DNA from: Salvelinus alpinus
Taxonomy: Eukaryota; Chordata; Actinopteri; Salmoniformes; Salmonidae
NCBI RefSeq assembly: GCF_045679555.1
Contig: NC_092093.1
Coordinates: forward strand, 64,672,575 to 64,736,574
Direction of reading: 5' to 3'
Length of the DNA stretch: 64,000 bases
The position numbers and the translations under genes were made by a program. The notes beneath the pieces were generated by a model. It was given only the letters and a program-made list of their open reading frames with translations, ran no database searches and was not told where the DNA came from. Every line of letters begins with the position of its first letter. The first letter of the stretch is position 1. This document shows positions 41,701-52,653 of this stretch, piece by piece.

Positions 41701-44700
41701 ATATGGTACATTTATCATAATTTGATTGTAATCCAGAAAGGTTAGAAAATGTATATAGATCCTCTATGAGGCTGTGGTGGGATCCAAATTGTGGATTTAA
41801 AAGAAAACATGAATCATCAGCGTACAATGACACTTTTGTTGTTAAGCACTGGATTTCTAGGCCCTTGATAGTATTATTGGATCTGATTTTAATAGATAAC
41901 ATTTTGATGCCATAATAAATAGATATGCCGATAGTGGACAACCTTGTTTTACTCCTCTTGACAGTTTAATACTTTCTGAGAAATATACATTATTTACTAT
42001 TTTACACCTAGGGTTACTATATATATATAACTTTAACCCATTGTATATGAGATTTTCCAAAATTTAAATATTCCAGGAATTTAAATATAAATTCCAGTAG
42101 TACTTTATCAAAAGCCTTTTTAAAGTCAGCTATGAATACCAGTGTCACGATCGTGTGGTTGAGAGACGGACCAAAACGCAGCATTTGGAAAATAAGCCAT
42201 CTTCTTTTAATAACACCACGAAGATGAACACGACACAAAACACTATACAAACTAACAAAACAACCGTGAAGCTACAAACGTTGTGCACATACATACAGGC
42301 TACAAACGTTCTACATAGACAATTACCCACATCACATGAAAGCCTATGGCTACCTTAAATATGGCTCCCAATCAGAGACAACAGAAACCAGCTGTCTCTA
42401 ATTGGGAACCCATTCAGGCAACCATAGACTTTCCTAGACAACTACACACAACATAGACACAGCTAGACAACTATACTAAACATAAAGCCAACTACTCTAA
42501 ATAAACCCCCTAAACCTTACAATCACTCTGGACACTACAAAACCCACATAAATACCCATGTCACACCCTGACCTAACTAAAATAATAAAGAAAACAAAGA
42601 ATACTAAGGCCAGGGCGTGACAACCAGGCAATGTTTCACTGATTTTTCATAGTGTTCTATTGTTTCCAGTACTTGTCTTATATTATCTCCAATTTATTGT
42701 CCATGTAAAAAACCTGTCTGATTAGGATGAATAATATACGACAATACCTTTTTAATTCTATGCGCTATGAATTTTTCTCGAATTTTTTGCATCACAACAC
42801 TGAAGTGTAAGGGGCCTCCAATTTTTTAAATGGACTGGATCTTTATATTTACCACTTGGGTCCTGTTTCAGTAATAATGAAATCAGACCTTGTTGAGAAT
42901 CTAATAATCTACCATTTGTATAGGAGTGGTTAAAACATGCTAATAATGGTCCTCTGAGTACATCAAAAAAGGTTTGGTATCCCTCAACTGGTATGCCATC
43001 TAGCCTTAGACTTTTCCCAGACTTAAAGGCTTTAATTGCATCAAGAAGTTCCTCCTCTGTAATTTGGCATTCACATTATTCTTTCTGTACAGCTGTTCAT
43101 TTTACATTATTAAAAAAAATCTTTACAATTAACTTGTTAGTGGAGATGAAAGGAAAACATATGCTTAAAGTACTTTGCTTACTTTGCTTCTTTCAAAATA
43201 TAATTTGGTGAACATGGGTGACATTTGTAACAAGTTTCAGTCAATTATTTTTGTGAGTATTTCTATGTTGAAGAATAAAACATTATTTGGTGCATTTTCC
43301 CCCATATTCCATCCAGTTCGCTTTCAAATCAAATCAAATGTATTTATATAGCCCTTCGTACATCAGCTGATATCTCAAAGTGCTGTACAGAAACCCAGCC
43401 TAAAACCCCTAACAGCAAGCAATGCAGGTGTAGAAGCACGGTGGCTAGGAAAAACTCCCTAGAAAGGCCAAAACCTAGGAAGAAACCTAGAGAGGAACCA
43501 GGCTATGAGGGGTGGCCAGTCCTCTTCGCTTTAATTTATTGTAGCATCCGCTACAAGACCATGGTGCTTGCCTACGGAGCTGTGAGGGGAACGGCACCTC
43601 AGTACCTTCAGGCTCTGATCAGGCCCTACACCCAAACAAGGGCACTGCGTTCATCCACCTCTGGCCTGCTCGCCTCCCTACCACTGAGGAAGTACAGTTC
43701 CCGCTCAGCCCAGTCAAAACTGTTCGCTGCTCTGGCACCCCAATGGTGGAACAAACTCCCTCACGACGCCAGGACAGCGGAGTCAATCACCACCTTCCGG
43801 AGACACCTGAAACCCCACCTCTTCAAGGAATACCTAGGATAGGATAAAGTAATCCTTCTGACCCCCCCCCCCCTTAAAAGATTTAGATGCACTATTGTAA
43901 AGTGGTTGTTCCACTGGATGTCATAAGGTGAATGCACCAATTTGTAAGTCGCTCTGGATAAGAGCGTCTGCTAAATGACTTAAATGTAAATGTTAAATGT
44001 TTATTGTTATAATATATTATTTCTTGAATAAGTTCCTTTCTTTTTGTTTTTCCTCTAACTTATTCTTATTCTATGGTACAGATTTTATTGCTATATACAG
44101 TGGGGCAAAAAAGTATTTAGTCAGCCACCAATTGTGCAAGTTCTCCCACTTAAAAAGATGAGAGAGGCCTGTAATTTTCATCATAGGTACACTTCAACTA
44201 TGACAGACAAAATGAGAAAAGAAAATCCAGAAAATCACATTATAGGATTTTTAATGAATTTATTTGCAAATTATGGTGGAAAATAAGTATTTGGTCAATA
44301 ACAAAAGTTTATCTCAATACTTTGTTATATACCCTTTGTTGGCAATGACAGAGGTCAAACGTTTTCTGTAAGTCCTCACAAGGTTCACACACACTGTTGC
44401 TGGTATTTTGGCCCATTCCTCCATGCAGATCTCCTCTAGAGCAGTGATGTTTTGGGGCTGTTGCTGGGCAACACGGACTTTCAACTCCCTCCAAAGATTT
44501 TCTATGGGGTTGAGATCTGGAGACTGGCTAGGCCACTCCAGGACCTTGAAATGCTTCTTACGAAGCCACTCCTTCGTTGCCCGGGCGGTGTGTTTGGGAT
44601 CATTGTCATGCTGAAAGACCCAGCCACGTTTCATCTTCAATGCCCTTGCTGATGGAAGGAGGTTTTCACTCAAAATCTCACGATACATGGCCCCATTCAT

Positions 44701-47700
44701 TCTTTCCTTTACACGGATCAGTCGTCCTGGTCCCTTTGCAGAAAAACAGCCCCAAAGCATGATGTTTCCACCCCCATGCTTCACAGTAGGTATGGTGTTC
44801 TTTGGATGCAACTCAGCATTCTTTGTCCTCCAAACACGACGAGTTGAGTTATATTTTGGTTTCATCTGACCATATGACATTCTCCCAATCTTCTTCTGGA
44901 TCATCCAAATGCTCTCTAGCAAACTTCAGACGGGCCTGGACATGTACTGGCTTAAGCAGGGGGACACGTCTGGCACTGCAGGATTTGAGTCCCTGGCGGC
45001 GTAGTGTGTTACTGATGGTAGGCTTTGTTACTTTTGGTCCCAGCTCTCTGCAGGTCATTCACTAGGTCCCCCCGTGTGGTTCTGGGATTTTTGCTCACCG
45101 TTCTTGTGATCATTTTGACCCCACGGGGTGAGATCTTGCGTGGAGCCCCAGATCGAGGGAGATTATCAGTGGTCTTGTATGTCTTCCATTTCCTAATAAT
45201 TGCTCCCACAGTTGATTTCTTCTAACCAAGCTGCTTACCTATTGCAGATTCAGTCTTCCCAGCCTGGTGCAGGTCTACAATGTTGTTTCTGGTGTCCTTT
45301 GACAGCTCTTTGGTCTTGGCCATAGTGGAGTTTGGAGTGTGACTGTTTGAGGTTGTGGACAGGTGTCTTTTATACTGATAACAAGTTCAAACAGGTGCCA
45401 TTAATACAGGTAACAAGTGGAGGACAGAGGAGCCTCTTAAAGAAGAAGTTACAGGTCTGTGAGAGCCAGAAATCTTGCTTGTTTGTAGGTGACCAAATAC
45501 TTATTTTCCACCATAATTTGCAAATAAATTCATAAAAAATCCTACAATGTGATTTTCTGGATTTGTTTTCCTCATTTTGTCTGTCATAGTTGAAGTGTAC
45601 CTATGATGAAAATTACAGGCCTCTCTCATCTTTTTAAGTGGGAGAACTTGCACAATTGGTGGCTGACTAAATACTTTTTTGCCCCACTGTATCTACTGCC
45701 AATGTTTGTCTCTGGAGATTGTATGGCTGTGTGCTTGATTTTGTACACCTGTCAGCAATGGGTGTGGCTGAAATTTGAAGGGATTTCCACATGCTTTTGG
45801 CCATGTACAGTCGTGGCCAAAAGTTTTGAGAATGACACAAATTTTTATTTCCACAAAGTTTGCTGCTTCAGTGTCAGATGTTACTATGGAATACTGAAGT
45901 ATAATTACAAGCATTTCATAAGTGTCAAAGGCTTTTATTGACAATTACATGAAGTTGATGCAAAGAGTCAATATTTGCAGAGTTGACCCTTCTTTTTTAA
46001 GACCTCTGCAATCCGCCCTGGCATGCTGTCAATTAACTTCTGGGCCACATCCTGACTGATGGCAGCCCATTCTTGCATAATCAATGCTTGGAGTTTGTCA
46101 GAATTTTGGGGGTTTTGTTTGTCCACCCGCCTCTTGAGGATTGACCACAAGTTCTCAATGGGATTAAGGTCTGGGGAGTTTCCTGGCCATGGACCCAAAA
46201 TATCGATGTTTTGTTCCCCGAGCCACTGAGTTATCACTTTTGTCTTATGGCAAGGTGCTCCATCATGCTGGAAAAGGCAATGTTCGTCACCAAACTGTTC
46301 CTGGATGGTTGGGAGAAGTTGCTCTCGGAGGATGTGTTGGTACCATTCTTTATTCATGGCTGTGTTCTTAGGCAAAATTGTGAGTGAGCCCACTCCCTTT
46401 GCTGAGAAGCAACCCCTCACATGAATAGTCTCAGGATGCTTTACTGTTGGCATGACACAGGACTGATGGTAGCGCTCACCTTGTCTTCTCCGGACAAGCT
46501 TTTTTCCGGATGCTCCAAACAATCGGAAAGGGGATTCATCAGAGAAAATAACTTTACCCCAGTCCTCAGCAGTCCAATCCCTGTACCTTTTGCAGAATAT
46601 CAGTCTGTCCCTGATGTTTTTCCTGGAGAGAAGTGGCTTCTTTGCTGCCCTTCTTGACACCAGGTCATCCTCCAAAAGTCTTCTCCTCACTGTGCGTGCA
46701 GATGCACTCACACCTGCCTGCTGCCATTCCTGAGCAAGCTCTGTACTGGTGGTGCCCCGATCCCGCAGCTGAATCAACTTTAGGAGACGGTCCTGGTGCT
46801 GGCTGGACTTTCTTGGGCGCCCTGAAGCCTTCTTCACAACAATTGAACCGCTCTCCTTGAAGTTCTTGATGATCCGATAAATGGTTGATTTAGGTGCAAT
46901 CTTACTGGCAGCAATTTCCTTGCCTGTGAAGCCCTTTTTGTGTAAAGCAATGATGACGGCACATGTTTCCTTCCAGGTAACCATAGTTGACAGAGGAAGA
47001 ACAATGATTCCAAGCACCACCCTCCTTTTGAAGCTTCCAGTCTGTTATTCGAACTCAATCAGCATGACAGAGTGATATCCAGCCTTGTCCTCGTCAACAC
47101 TCACACCTGTGTTAACGAGAGAATCACTGACATGATGTCAGCTGGTCCTTTTGTGGCAGGGCTGAAATGCAGTGGAAATATTTTTGGGGGGATTCAGTTC
47201 ATTTGCATGGCAAAGAGGGACTTTGCAATTAATTGCAATTCATCTGATCACTCGTCATAACATTCTGGAGTATATGCAAATTGCCATCATACAAACTGAG
47301 GCAGCAGACTTTGTGAAAATTAATATTTGTGTCATTCTCAAAACTTTTGGCCACGACTGTAGTTTATACCGGTAGATCTCTGGCATACAAGTCTAAGAGA
47401 GAAGCTTCTACAGAGTTCTGTGCTACCATCTATCAAACATTGAAGTTTTTATTTGTATATAATATGTATACACTGAGTGCACAAAACATTAGGAACACCT
47501 TCCTAATATTGAGTTGCTCCCCCTTTTGCCCTCAGAAAAGCCTCAATTCGTCAGGGGATGGATTCTACAAGGTGTCGAACTTGAATATTTTGTTTTGCCA
47601 ATTTACCCTCTGAATGGCACACATACACAATCCATGTCTCAAATGTCTCAAGGCTTAAAAATCCTTCTTTAAAACTTCTTGTGAATAGGGGGCGCTGTTT

Positions 47701-50700
47701 TCACTTTGGGAAAAAATCGTGCCCAATTTAAACGGCCTCGTACTCTATTCTAGATCGTACAATATGCATATTATTATTACTATTGGATAGAAAACACTCT
47801 CAAGTTTCTAAAACTGTTTGAATTATATCTGTGAGTAAAACAGAACTCATTTGGCAGCAAACTTCCAGACAGGAAGTGAAGAATCTGAAAACAATGCTCT
47901 GTTCCAGGGCCTGCCTATTCAATTGCCTAATATTTATGGATATGCATGCACTGCAAACGCCTTCCACTAGATGTCAACAGGCAGTGGAAGGTGGAATGGG
48001 GTGTCTAGCTTGATCTGAGGTCGAACAAGAGCTCTTGGAGTGGCAGGTCTGGAAATTTCTTTGTCTTCTCTGGCGCGCGAAGTACATCGACATTGGTTTC
48101 TGAAAAGCGTTCGGTATACACGGTGGATATCTCCGGCTCTTATTTTATTTGATACATGTGATAAAAACATCATAAAGTAGTTTTTTTCAACCGAGTTGTA
48201 TCAGTTTATTCAACGTTTATTGCGACTTTTGGAATTTTCCTTTCTTTGTGTCAGGAGAAGATGGGCATGTTCGCGCCACATGGCTAGCTAAGGGTGCTAA
48301 TTCGACAGGAGAAAACCTAACAACGATTTATTCTGGACCTAGGACTCCTTGTACAAGATTCTGATGGAAGCTCAGCAAAAGTAAGAACAATTTATGATGT
48401 TATTTTGTATTTCTGTGGAAAATGTTGAGTCCTATTTTTCGCCCTTTTTGCGGGCGCTGTCTCGCTATAACGTAAGCTGTTTGTTATGGTAAAGTTATTT
48501 TTAAAAATCTAACACGGCGGTTGCATTAAGAACTAGTGTATCTTTCATTTGCTGTCCAACATGTATTTTTTAGTAAAGTTTATGATGAGTTCTTTGGTCA
48601 GATTAGGTGAGTGTCCAAAATAGCTCCGGACAATTTGGTGAATCGATGCTACATATTCACAATGTATAACCACGGTTTGCAGCTCTAAATATGCACATTT
48701 TCGAACAAAACATAAGTGTATTGTATAACCTGATAATAATAATAATCACAGTAGTTGTTGAGGGTGCAGCAAGTCAGCACCTCAGGAGTAAATGTCAGTT
48801 GGCTTTTTATAGCCGATCAGTAAGAGTATCTCTACCGCTCCTGCATTCTCTAGAGAGTTGAAAACAGCAGGTCTGGGACAGGTAGCACGTCCGGTGGACA
48901 GGTCAGGGTTCCATAGCCGCAGGCAGAACAGTTGAAACTGGAGCAGCAGCACGGCCAGGTGGACTGGGGACAGCAAGGAGTCATCGTGCCAGGTAGTCCT
49001 GAGGCATGGTCCTAGGGCTCAGGTCCTCTGAGAGAGAGAAAGAAAGAGAGAAAGAGAGAATTAGAGAGAGCATACTTGAATTCACACAGGACACCGGATA
49101 AGACAGGAGAAGTACTCCAGATATAACAAACTGACCCTAGCCCCCCGACACATAAACTACTGCAGCATAAATACTGGAGGCGGAGACAGGAGGGGTCAGG
49201 AGACACTGTGGCCCCATCCGATGATTCTTCAAAGTAGCCACCCTTTGCCTTGATGACAGCTTTGCCCACTCTTGGCATTCTCTCAGCCAGCTTCATGAGG
49301 TAGTCACATGGAATGCATTTCAATTATCAAGTGTGCCTTGTTAAAAGTTAATTTGTGGAATTTCTTTCCTTATTAATGCGTTTGAGCCAATCAGTTGTGT
49401 TGTGACGACAAGTCAGGGTTGGTATACAGAAGATAGCTCTATTTGGTAAAAGACAATGTGTCACGTGTGCTCCCTCTCTCGCCTCTAAGTCACCAGGCTG
49501 CTGTTTATTGCGCACACCTGTCACGTGCATCAGCGCCTAATGACACTCACCTGGACTCCATCACCTCCTTGATTACCTGCCCTATTTGTGTCACTCCCTT
49601 TGGTTCATTCCCCAGATGTTGTTTCTGTTTCATGTCTGTATGCTGTTAGTGTTTCTTGTTTTGTATTATGTTCCGTTACTTTATTAAATATTCACTCACT
49701 GTACTTGCTTCCTGACTCTCAGCGCACATCGCTACACCAAGTCCATATTATGGCAAGAACAGCTAAAATAAGCAAAGAGAAATGACAGTCCATCATTACT
49801 TTAAGACATGAAGGTCAGTCATTACGCAAAAACCATCAAGCTCTATGATGAAACTGGCTCTAATGAGGACCGCCACAGGATAGGAAGACCCAGAGAGAGG
49901 TACTTCTGCTGCAGAGAAAAAGTTCATTAGATTTACCAGCCTCAGAAATTGCAGTCCATAATAAATGCTTCACAGAGTTCAGGTAACAGACACATCTCAA
50001 CATCAACTGTTCAGAGGAGACTACGTGAATCAGGCCTTCATGGTCGAATTGCTGCAAAGAACCCACTACTGAAGGACACCAATAATAAGAAGAGACTTGC
50101 TTGAGCCAAGAAACACGAGCAATGGATATTATATCGGTGGAAATCTGTCCGTTGGTCTGATGAGTCCAAATTTTAGATTTTTGGTTCCAACCGCCGTGTC
50201 TTTGAGACGCAGAGTACGTGAACAGATGATCTCCACATGTGTGGTTCTCACCATGAAGCATGTAGTAGGATGTGTGATGGCGCTTTGCTGGTGACACTTT
50301 CTGTGATTTATTTAGAATTCAAGGCACATTCTGCAGCGATACGCCATCCCATCTGGTTTGCGTTTAGTGGAACTATAATTTGTTTTTCAACAGGACAATG
50401 ACCCAACACACCTCCAGGCTGTGTAAAGGCTATTTGACCAAGAAGGAGAGTGATGGAGTGCTGCATCAGATGACCTGGCCTCCACAATCAATCACCCGAT
50501 CTCGAACCAATTGAGATGGTTTGGGATGAGTTGGATTGCAGAGTGAAGGAAAAGCATCCAACAAGTGCTCAGCATATGTGGGAACTCCTTCAAGACTGTT
50601 GGAAAAGCATTCCAGATTAAGCTGGTTGTTAGAATGCCAAGCATGTGCAAAGCTGTCATCAAGGCAAAGGGTGGCTACTTTGAAGAATCTCAAATCTAAA

Positions 50701-51379
50701 AAATATATTTTGATTTGTTTAGCACTTTTTTGGTTACTACATGATTCCATATGTGTTATTTCATAGTTTTGATGTCTTCACCATTATTCTACAATGTAGA
50801 AAATAGTAAAAATAAAAACCCTTGAATGAGTAGGTGTGTTCAAACGTTTGACTGGTGCTGTATTTGTGTGTTGTGTTTCTGCAGTAAAAAGAAGGTGGTG
50901 TATACCTACAGAATCCTCCAGACCCACACTGGAAGCTACACCCTGCAGGTACACCCTGTGTGTGTGTGTGTGTGTGTGTGCGCGCACGCTTGTGTTTGTG
51001 TGTGTTTCTGATGGTCTGTCTGTCTGTGTATAGACAGCGTCTGGTGTAGAGGAGAAATTCTTTAAGACGTTAGAGGAGCTGGTCCGCCATTATAAGCGTC
51101 GGGGGCAGGGATTGGCTCAGCATCTGCGCCACTCAGTCAAGAGGAAGACACTGCTACAACTTCCCGCCCCCAATGTCATCGATGAGGTGCCTGATTATGA
51201 AAGTAAGTAACATTGTCTGTTAGTTTCACTTCCATCTGTCACTTACTTTTTTCAGACCTTTATCAGATGTCCAGATTGTTATCATCCTTAAATAGCCACT
51301 CACTACTTGTGTCCTTTCTCTGTCCCTCTCTTGTCTAGATGTGGATGCATCAGACTACGTTGTTGTCCTGCCCTCTTGA
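38783..51379 (+). CDS. sh2d1b: SH2 adaptor protein of the SAP/EAT-2 family
   Basis: Coding exons: 38783-38922, 50885-50948, 51034-51202, 51339-51379. The sum is 414 nt, 137 residues plus TGA; human EAT-2 has 132 and SAP 128. A single SH2 domain fills most of it: [14 protein letters not shown], then YLLRDSE with the phosphotyrosine-binding Arg33, [15 protein letters not shown], and [14 protein letters not shown]. The tail has two tyrosines, Tyr123 (VPDYENV) and Tyr131 (SDYVVVLP), like the tail of EAT-2 rather than SAP. Family members bind SLAM-family receptor tails in NK and T cells; EAT-2 signals through its tail tyrosines. The start has A at -3 and G at +4. Phases agree and introns are GT-AG. 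Intron 1 is about 12 kb and nearly all transposons. Calling sh2d1b over sh2d1a is a judgement from sequence similarity. Confidence 0.88.
42143..42622 (-). mobile_element. Solo LTR with perfect 5-bp target duplication
   Basis: The 480-bp block runs TGTCACGATCG to GGGCGTGACA and is flanked on both sides by ACCAG (42138-42142 and 42623-42627). The L1 reading continues on either side. The inner 'tcccaatcagagacaac'/'ctctaattggga' hairpin links it to the LTR at 23160-23480. It contains no coding region. Confidence 0.88.
43323..43993 (+). mobile_element. LINE chimera: L2 tail (reversed) joined to another LINE 3' end
   Basis: 43324-43535 is the reverse complement of the L2 3' end (compare 59000-59218: 'gggagtttttcctagccacc'). 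At about 43535 it joins, in the other orientation, a LINE C-terminal frame ([47 protein letters not shown]) ending at 43842, then a poly-C tract and the tail 'gtcgctctggataagagcg'. It lies inside the L1-type element. Confidence 0.75.
44098..45689 (-). pseudogene. Tc1-like transposon (type B), full length, broken gene
   Basis: Ends are 'cagtggggcaaaaaagtatt' and its inverse at 45689, flanked by TA on both sides; long inverted repeats extend about 180 bp inward ('gtgcaagttctcccactt'). Reverse-strand transposase pieces are 45009-45209 ([13 protein letters not shown]), 44849-45058 (IWSDETKI) and 44314-44922 ([41 protein letters not shown]). Frameshifts separate them, so the protein is not made. 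All three catalytic blocks are present but not in one frame. Confidence 0.88.
45808..47359 (-). mobile_element. Tc1-like transposon (type C), complete
   Basis: The 1552-bp element has ends 'cagtcgtggccaaaagtttt' and the exact inverse, with at least 34 identical terminal bases ('gagaatgacacaaat' follows). TA flanks both sides (45806-45807, 47360-47361). It inserted inside the terminal repeat of the older type A element. It contains one uninterrupted transposase gene. Confidence 0.93.
45968..46984 (-). CDS. Tc1-like transposase, apparently intact
   Basis: From the ATG at 46984 the frame runs 338 residues, the usual size for Tc1 transposases, which cut and paste DNA at TA sites. The N-terminal helix-turn-helix region (residues about 1-110) contains GRPR at 55-58. 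Catalytic residues are Asp149 (FSDESPF), Asp241 (FQHDGAP) and Glu277 ([11 protein letters not shown]), with WGK, GCFSAKG and other family blocks around them. Asp241 and Glu277 have 35 residues between them instead of the usual 34, the extra residue lying in ILGPWPGN. The reading frame stays open for 12 more codons upstream without another ATG. No stop or shift was seen. HVRGCF in place of the common VWGCF pattern is a possible weakening change. Activity is not known. Confidence 0.92.
   Translation of the reverse strand: MVTWKETCAVIIALHKKGFTGKEIAASKIAPKSTIYRIIKNFKESGSIVVKKASGRPRKSSQHQDRLLKLIQLRDRGTTSTELAQEWQQAGVSASARTVRRRLLEDDLVSRRAAKKPLLSRKNIRDRLIFCKRYRDWTAEDWGKVIFSDESPFRLFGASGKKLVRRRQGERYHQSCVMPTVKHPETIHVRGCFSAKGVGSLTILPKNTAMNKEWYQHILREQLLPTIQEQFGDEHCLFQHDGAPCHKTKVITQWLGEQNIDILGPWPGNSPDLNPIENLWSILKRRVDKQNPQNSDKLQALIMQEWAAISQDVAQKLIDSMPGRIAEVLKKKGQLCKY
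47458..47665. mobile_element. MITE fragment (Tc1-derived type)
   Basis: 'cactgagtgcacaaaacatt' and 'gaacaccttcctaatattga' start a common salmonid nonautonomous element, which also shows 'ctgaatggcacacatacaca'. It has an internal deletion and stops at a TTAA where the next element begins. Confidence 0.7.
47666..48729. mobile_element. TTAA-associated MITE, truncated
   Basis: It begins right after TTAA ('aacttcttgtgaataggggg') and shares 'ggatagaaaacactctcaag' and 'ggtgctaattcgacaggaga'-type sequence with the salmonid family seen at 25578-26322. The far end is replaced by an L2 fragment, so no second TTAA border is found. No coding capacity. Confidence 0.6.
48730..49224 (-). mobile_element. L2 LINE fragment (3' UTR), reverse strand
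   Basis: It is almost identical to the reverse complement of about 58455-58945 (for example 'tcctgaggcatggtcctagg' and 'gaaactggagcagcagcacg'). The close match suggests recent insertion or a shared recent source. Confidence 0.88.
49225..50860 (+). pseudogene. Tc1-like transposon (type D), left end lost
   Basis: It starts within the element at 'tcttcaaagtagccaccctt' and ends with the terminal repeat 'gtttgactggtgctg' followed by TA (50861-50862). The coding part from about 49750 to 50690 is broken in every frame. A solo LTR splits it at 49459-49736. The right end lies 24 nt before sh2d1b exon 2. Confidence 0.82.
49459..49736 (+). mobile_element. Solo LTR inside the type D Tc1
   Basis: TGTCACGTGTGCTCC at the left and GCGCACATCGCTACA at the right bound about 280 bp with 'attatgttccgttactttat' and 'taaatattc' near the end. 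The Tc1 sequence is continuous across it ('ggtaaaagac' ... 'ccaagtccat'). The target duplication is degenerate or unclear. Confidence 0.65.
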
Positions 51380-51754
51380 TTCAGCAGCACACCCCTGACC
51401 TATGAGCCTGTAAATATCTAGGTGTGGTGCCTTCAGGCAGGTTTTTTACATTTTTATCCTGATGCCAGGGGCGGACTGGTCATCTAGCATTTCGAGCAAA
51501 TGCCAGATGAGCTGGTCAAATTTTAGCCCATAAGGCCTGTCTAATTCATATATATTTTTTAGCTAAATTATCATTATCTGGCTAATAATTGGGACCTCAA
51601 AAGGGAAAAAATGGGCTGGTGTGTTAGAAATGCCAGGGCTGATTTTTGGTCTCGCTCCTGCCTTATGCAATGTGTTGTGTGCTGTTCTGTGTGCCAGGGA
51701 TACTGAGATTGTCAGAGAGAATAGTGTTTGTCTGGTTGTTGAAGTGGAAGTTAA
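51380..51754 (+). other. sh2d1b 3' flank / UTR
   Basis: No recognisable element; presumed 3' UTR. No canonical AATAAA was noticed in this part. Confidence 0.4.
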
Positions 51755-52330
51755 AATCTAATTTTATTTGTCACATACACAATGGGTGTAGACTTTACTG
51801 TGAAATGCTTGCTTACGAGCCCTTCCCAACTATGCTGAATCAAAAAAAAAAAATATATATATTTATATACTATAAAATATATAGTAACACAAAAGGAAGA
51901 AAAAAACAAGAATGAAGCTACGTATATCATAATTTTTTTTATTTTGGTGGGTGCATATATTTGTCCTATCTTACACATCTACAAGTGTGTATTAATACGC
52001 ATGTGTGAATTAGAAATTAGTGTATTGCATATTCCACTCTCCCGGAGACACCTTCGGAGAGTGGGGTAACAGGGAGTACTAGTATCAGTACCATATCAAT
52101 GTGTAGAAGTACGAGGTTTTTGAGGTAGATACTGTATGTGCATAAAGGCAGGGTAAAGTGACTAGGCATCAGGATAGATAATAATAAGAGTGAAATAAAG
52201 AACAGAGGAGCATATGTGTGTGTGTGGCGTCAGTATGCGTGTATGTGTTGTGTCTATGTGTGTGTGCGTATGTAGTGTATCTAAATGTATGTGGGTTTGT
52301 GAGAGTCAGTGTATGTATAATATGTATATA
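51755..52330 (-). mobile_element. Reversed LINE 3' region
   Basis: It begins 'ctaattttatttgtcacata' and includes 'tgcataaaggcagggtaaag' and 'gactaggcatcaggatagat', the reverse complement of a common salmonid LINE 3' UTR. An A/T tract at 51841-51865 lies inside it. Confidence 0.65.
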
Positions 52331-52630
52331 TCATCTTGTGACTGAATAGTATCAGTGCACACACACTCCATAGAGACATCCCATATAATTGACTGTTGTC
52401 ATTCATCGTATGAATTTAGAAACATGAATATCTTTTTGTCACTGTGGTATTCCGAATAGAGTTTATTTACTTGTAAAGATTTAGGCCTACTCTGGATAAG
52501 ACTAAGCTGTAATGTGTAAATGTTCCTAGCTTAAATTTTAAAAAGTTTGTAAACACCATTTTTTATCTATTTTTCCCTAACTAAATTAAAATGCTGTTAT
52601 ATAACCAACTGTGTGTTGTTGTAACATAAA

Positions 52631-52653
52631 CCCCCCCCCCCCCCCCCCCCCCC
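52631..52653. repeat. Poly-C tract of 23
   Basis: An uninterrupted run of C lies in otherwise AT-rich sequence. The length is uncertain in any sequencing technology. Confidence 0.9.

Larger units (their letters stand above)
40250..44097 (-). pseudogene. L1-type LINE, 5'-truncated, with nested inserts
   Basis: Reverse-strand frames carry an L1-like reverse transcriptase: DFKKAFDKV (42017-42250), [17 protein letters not shown] (41857-42060), LYADDSCFL (41672-41941) and a C-terminal [20 protein letters not shown] (41091-41453). Frames are interrupted by stops and shifts. A 3' UTR extends to about 40250. It is interrupted by an LTR (42143-42622) and a LINE chimera (43323-43993). The element sits inside the type A Tc1. 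Confidence 0.82.
39200..47368 (-). pseudogene. Tc1-like transposon (type A) split by later insertions
   Basis: Pieces at 39200-40249, 45692-45805 and 47360-47368 are consecutive parts of one reverse-strand element of the same family as 12507-13653. The first piece holds transposase (frames 39459-39764 with FQHDNAPMH, and 39768-40070 with ILWSDESCF) with stops. The second holds the other end ('tgccaatgtttgtctctgga'). The last bases 'tagtttata' lie beyond another Tc1 inserted in its terminal repeat. About 30 bp of the expected sequence is missing at the junction near 40249. Confidence 0.8.

Noticed and set aside
43441..43842. 133-codon frame as a host gene
   Set aside because: It fuses the antisense of an L2 tail to the C-terminus of another LINE and contains only retroelement motifs.
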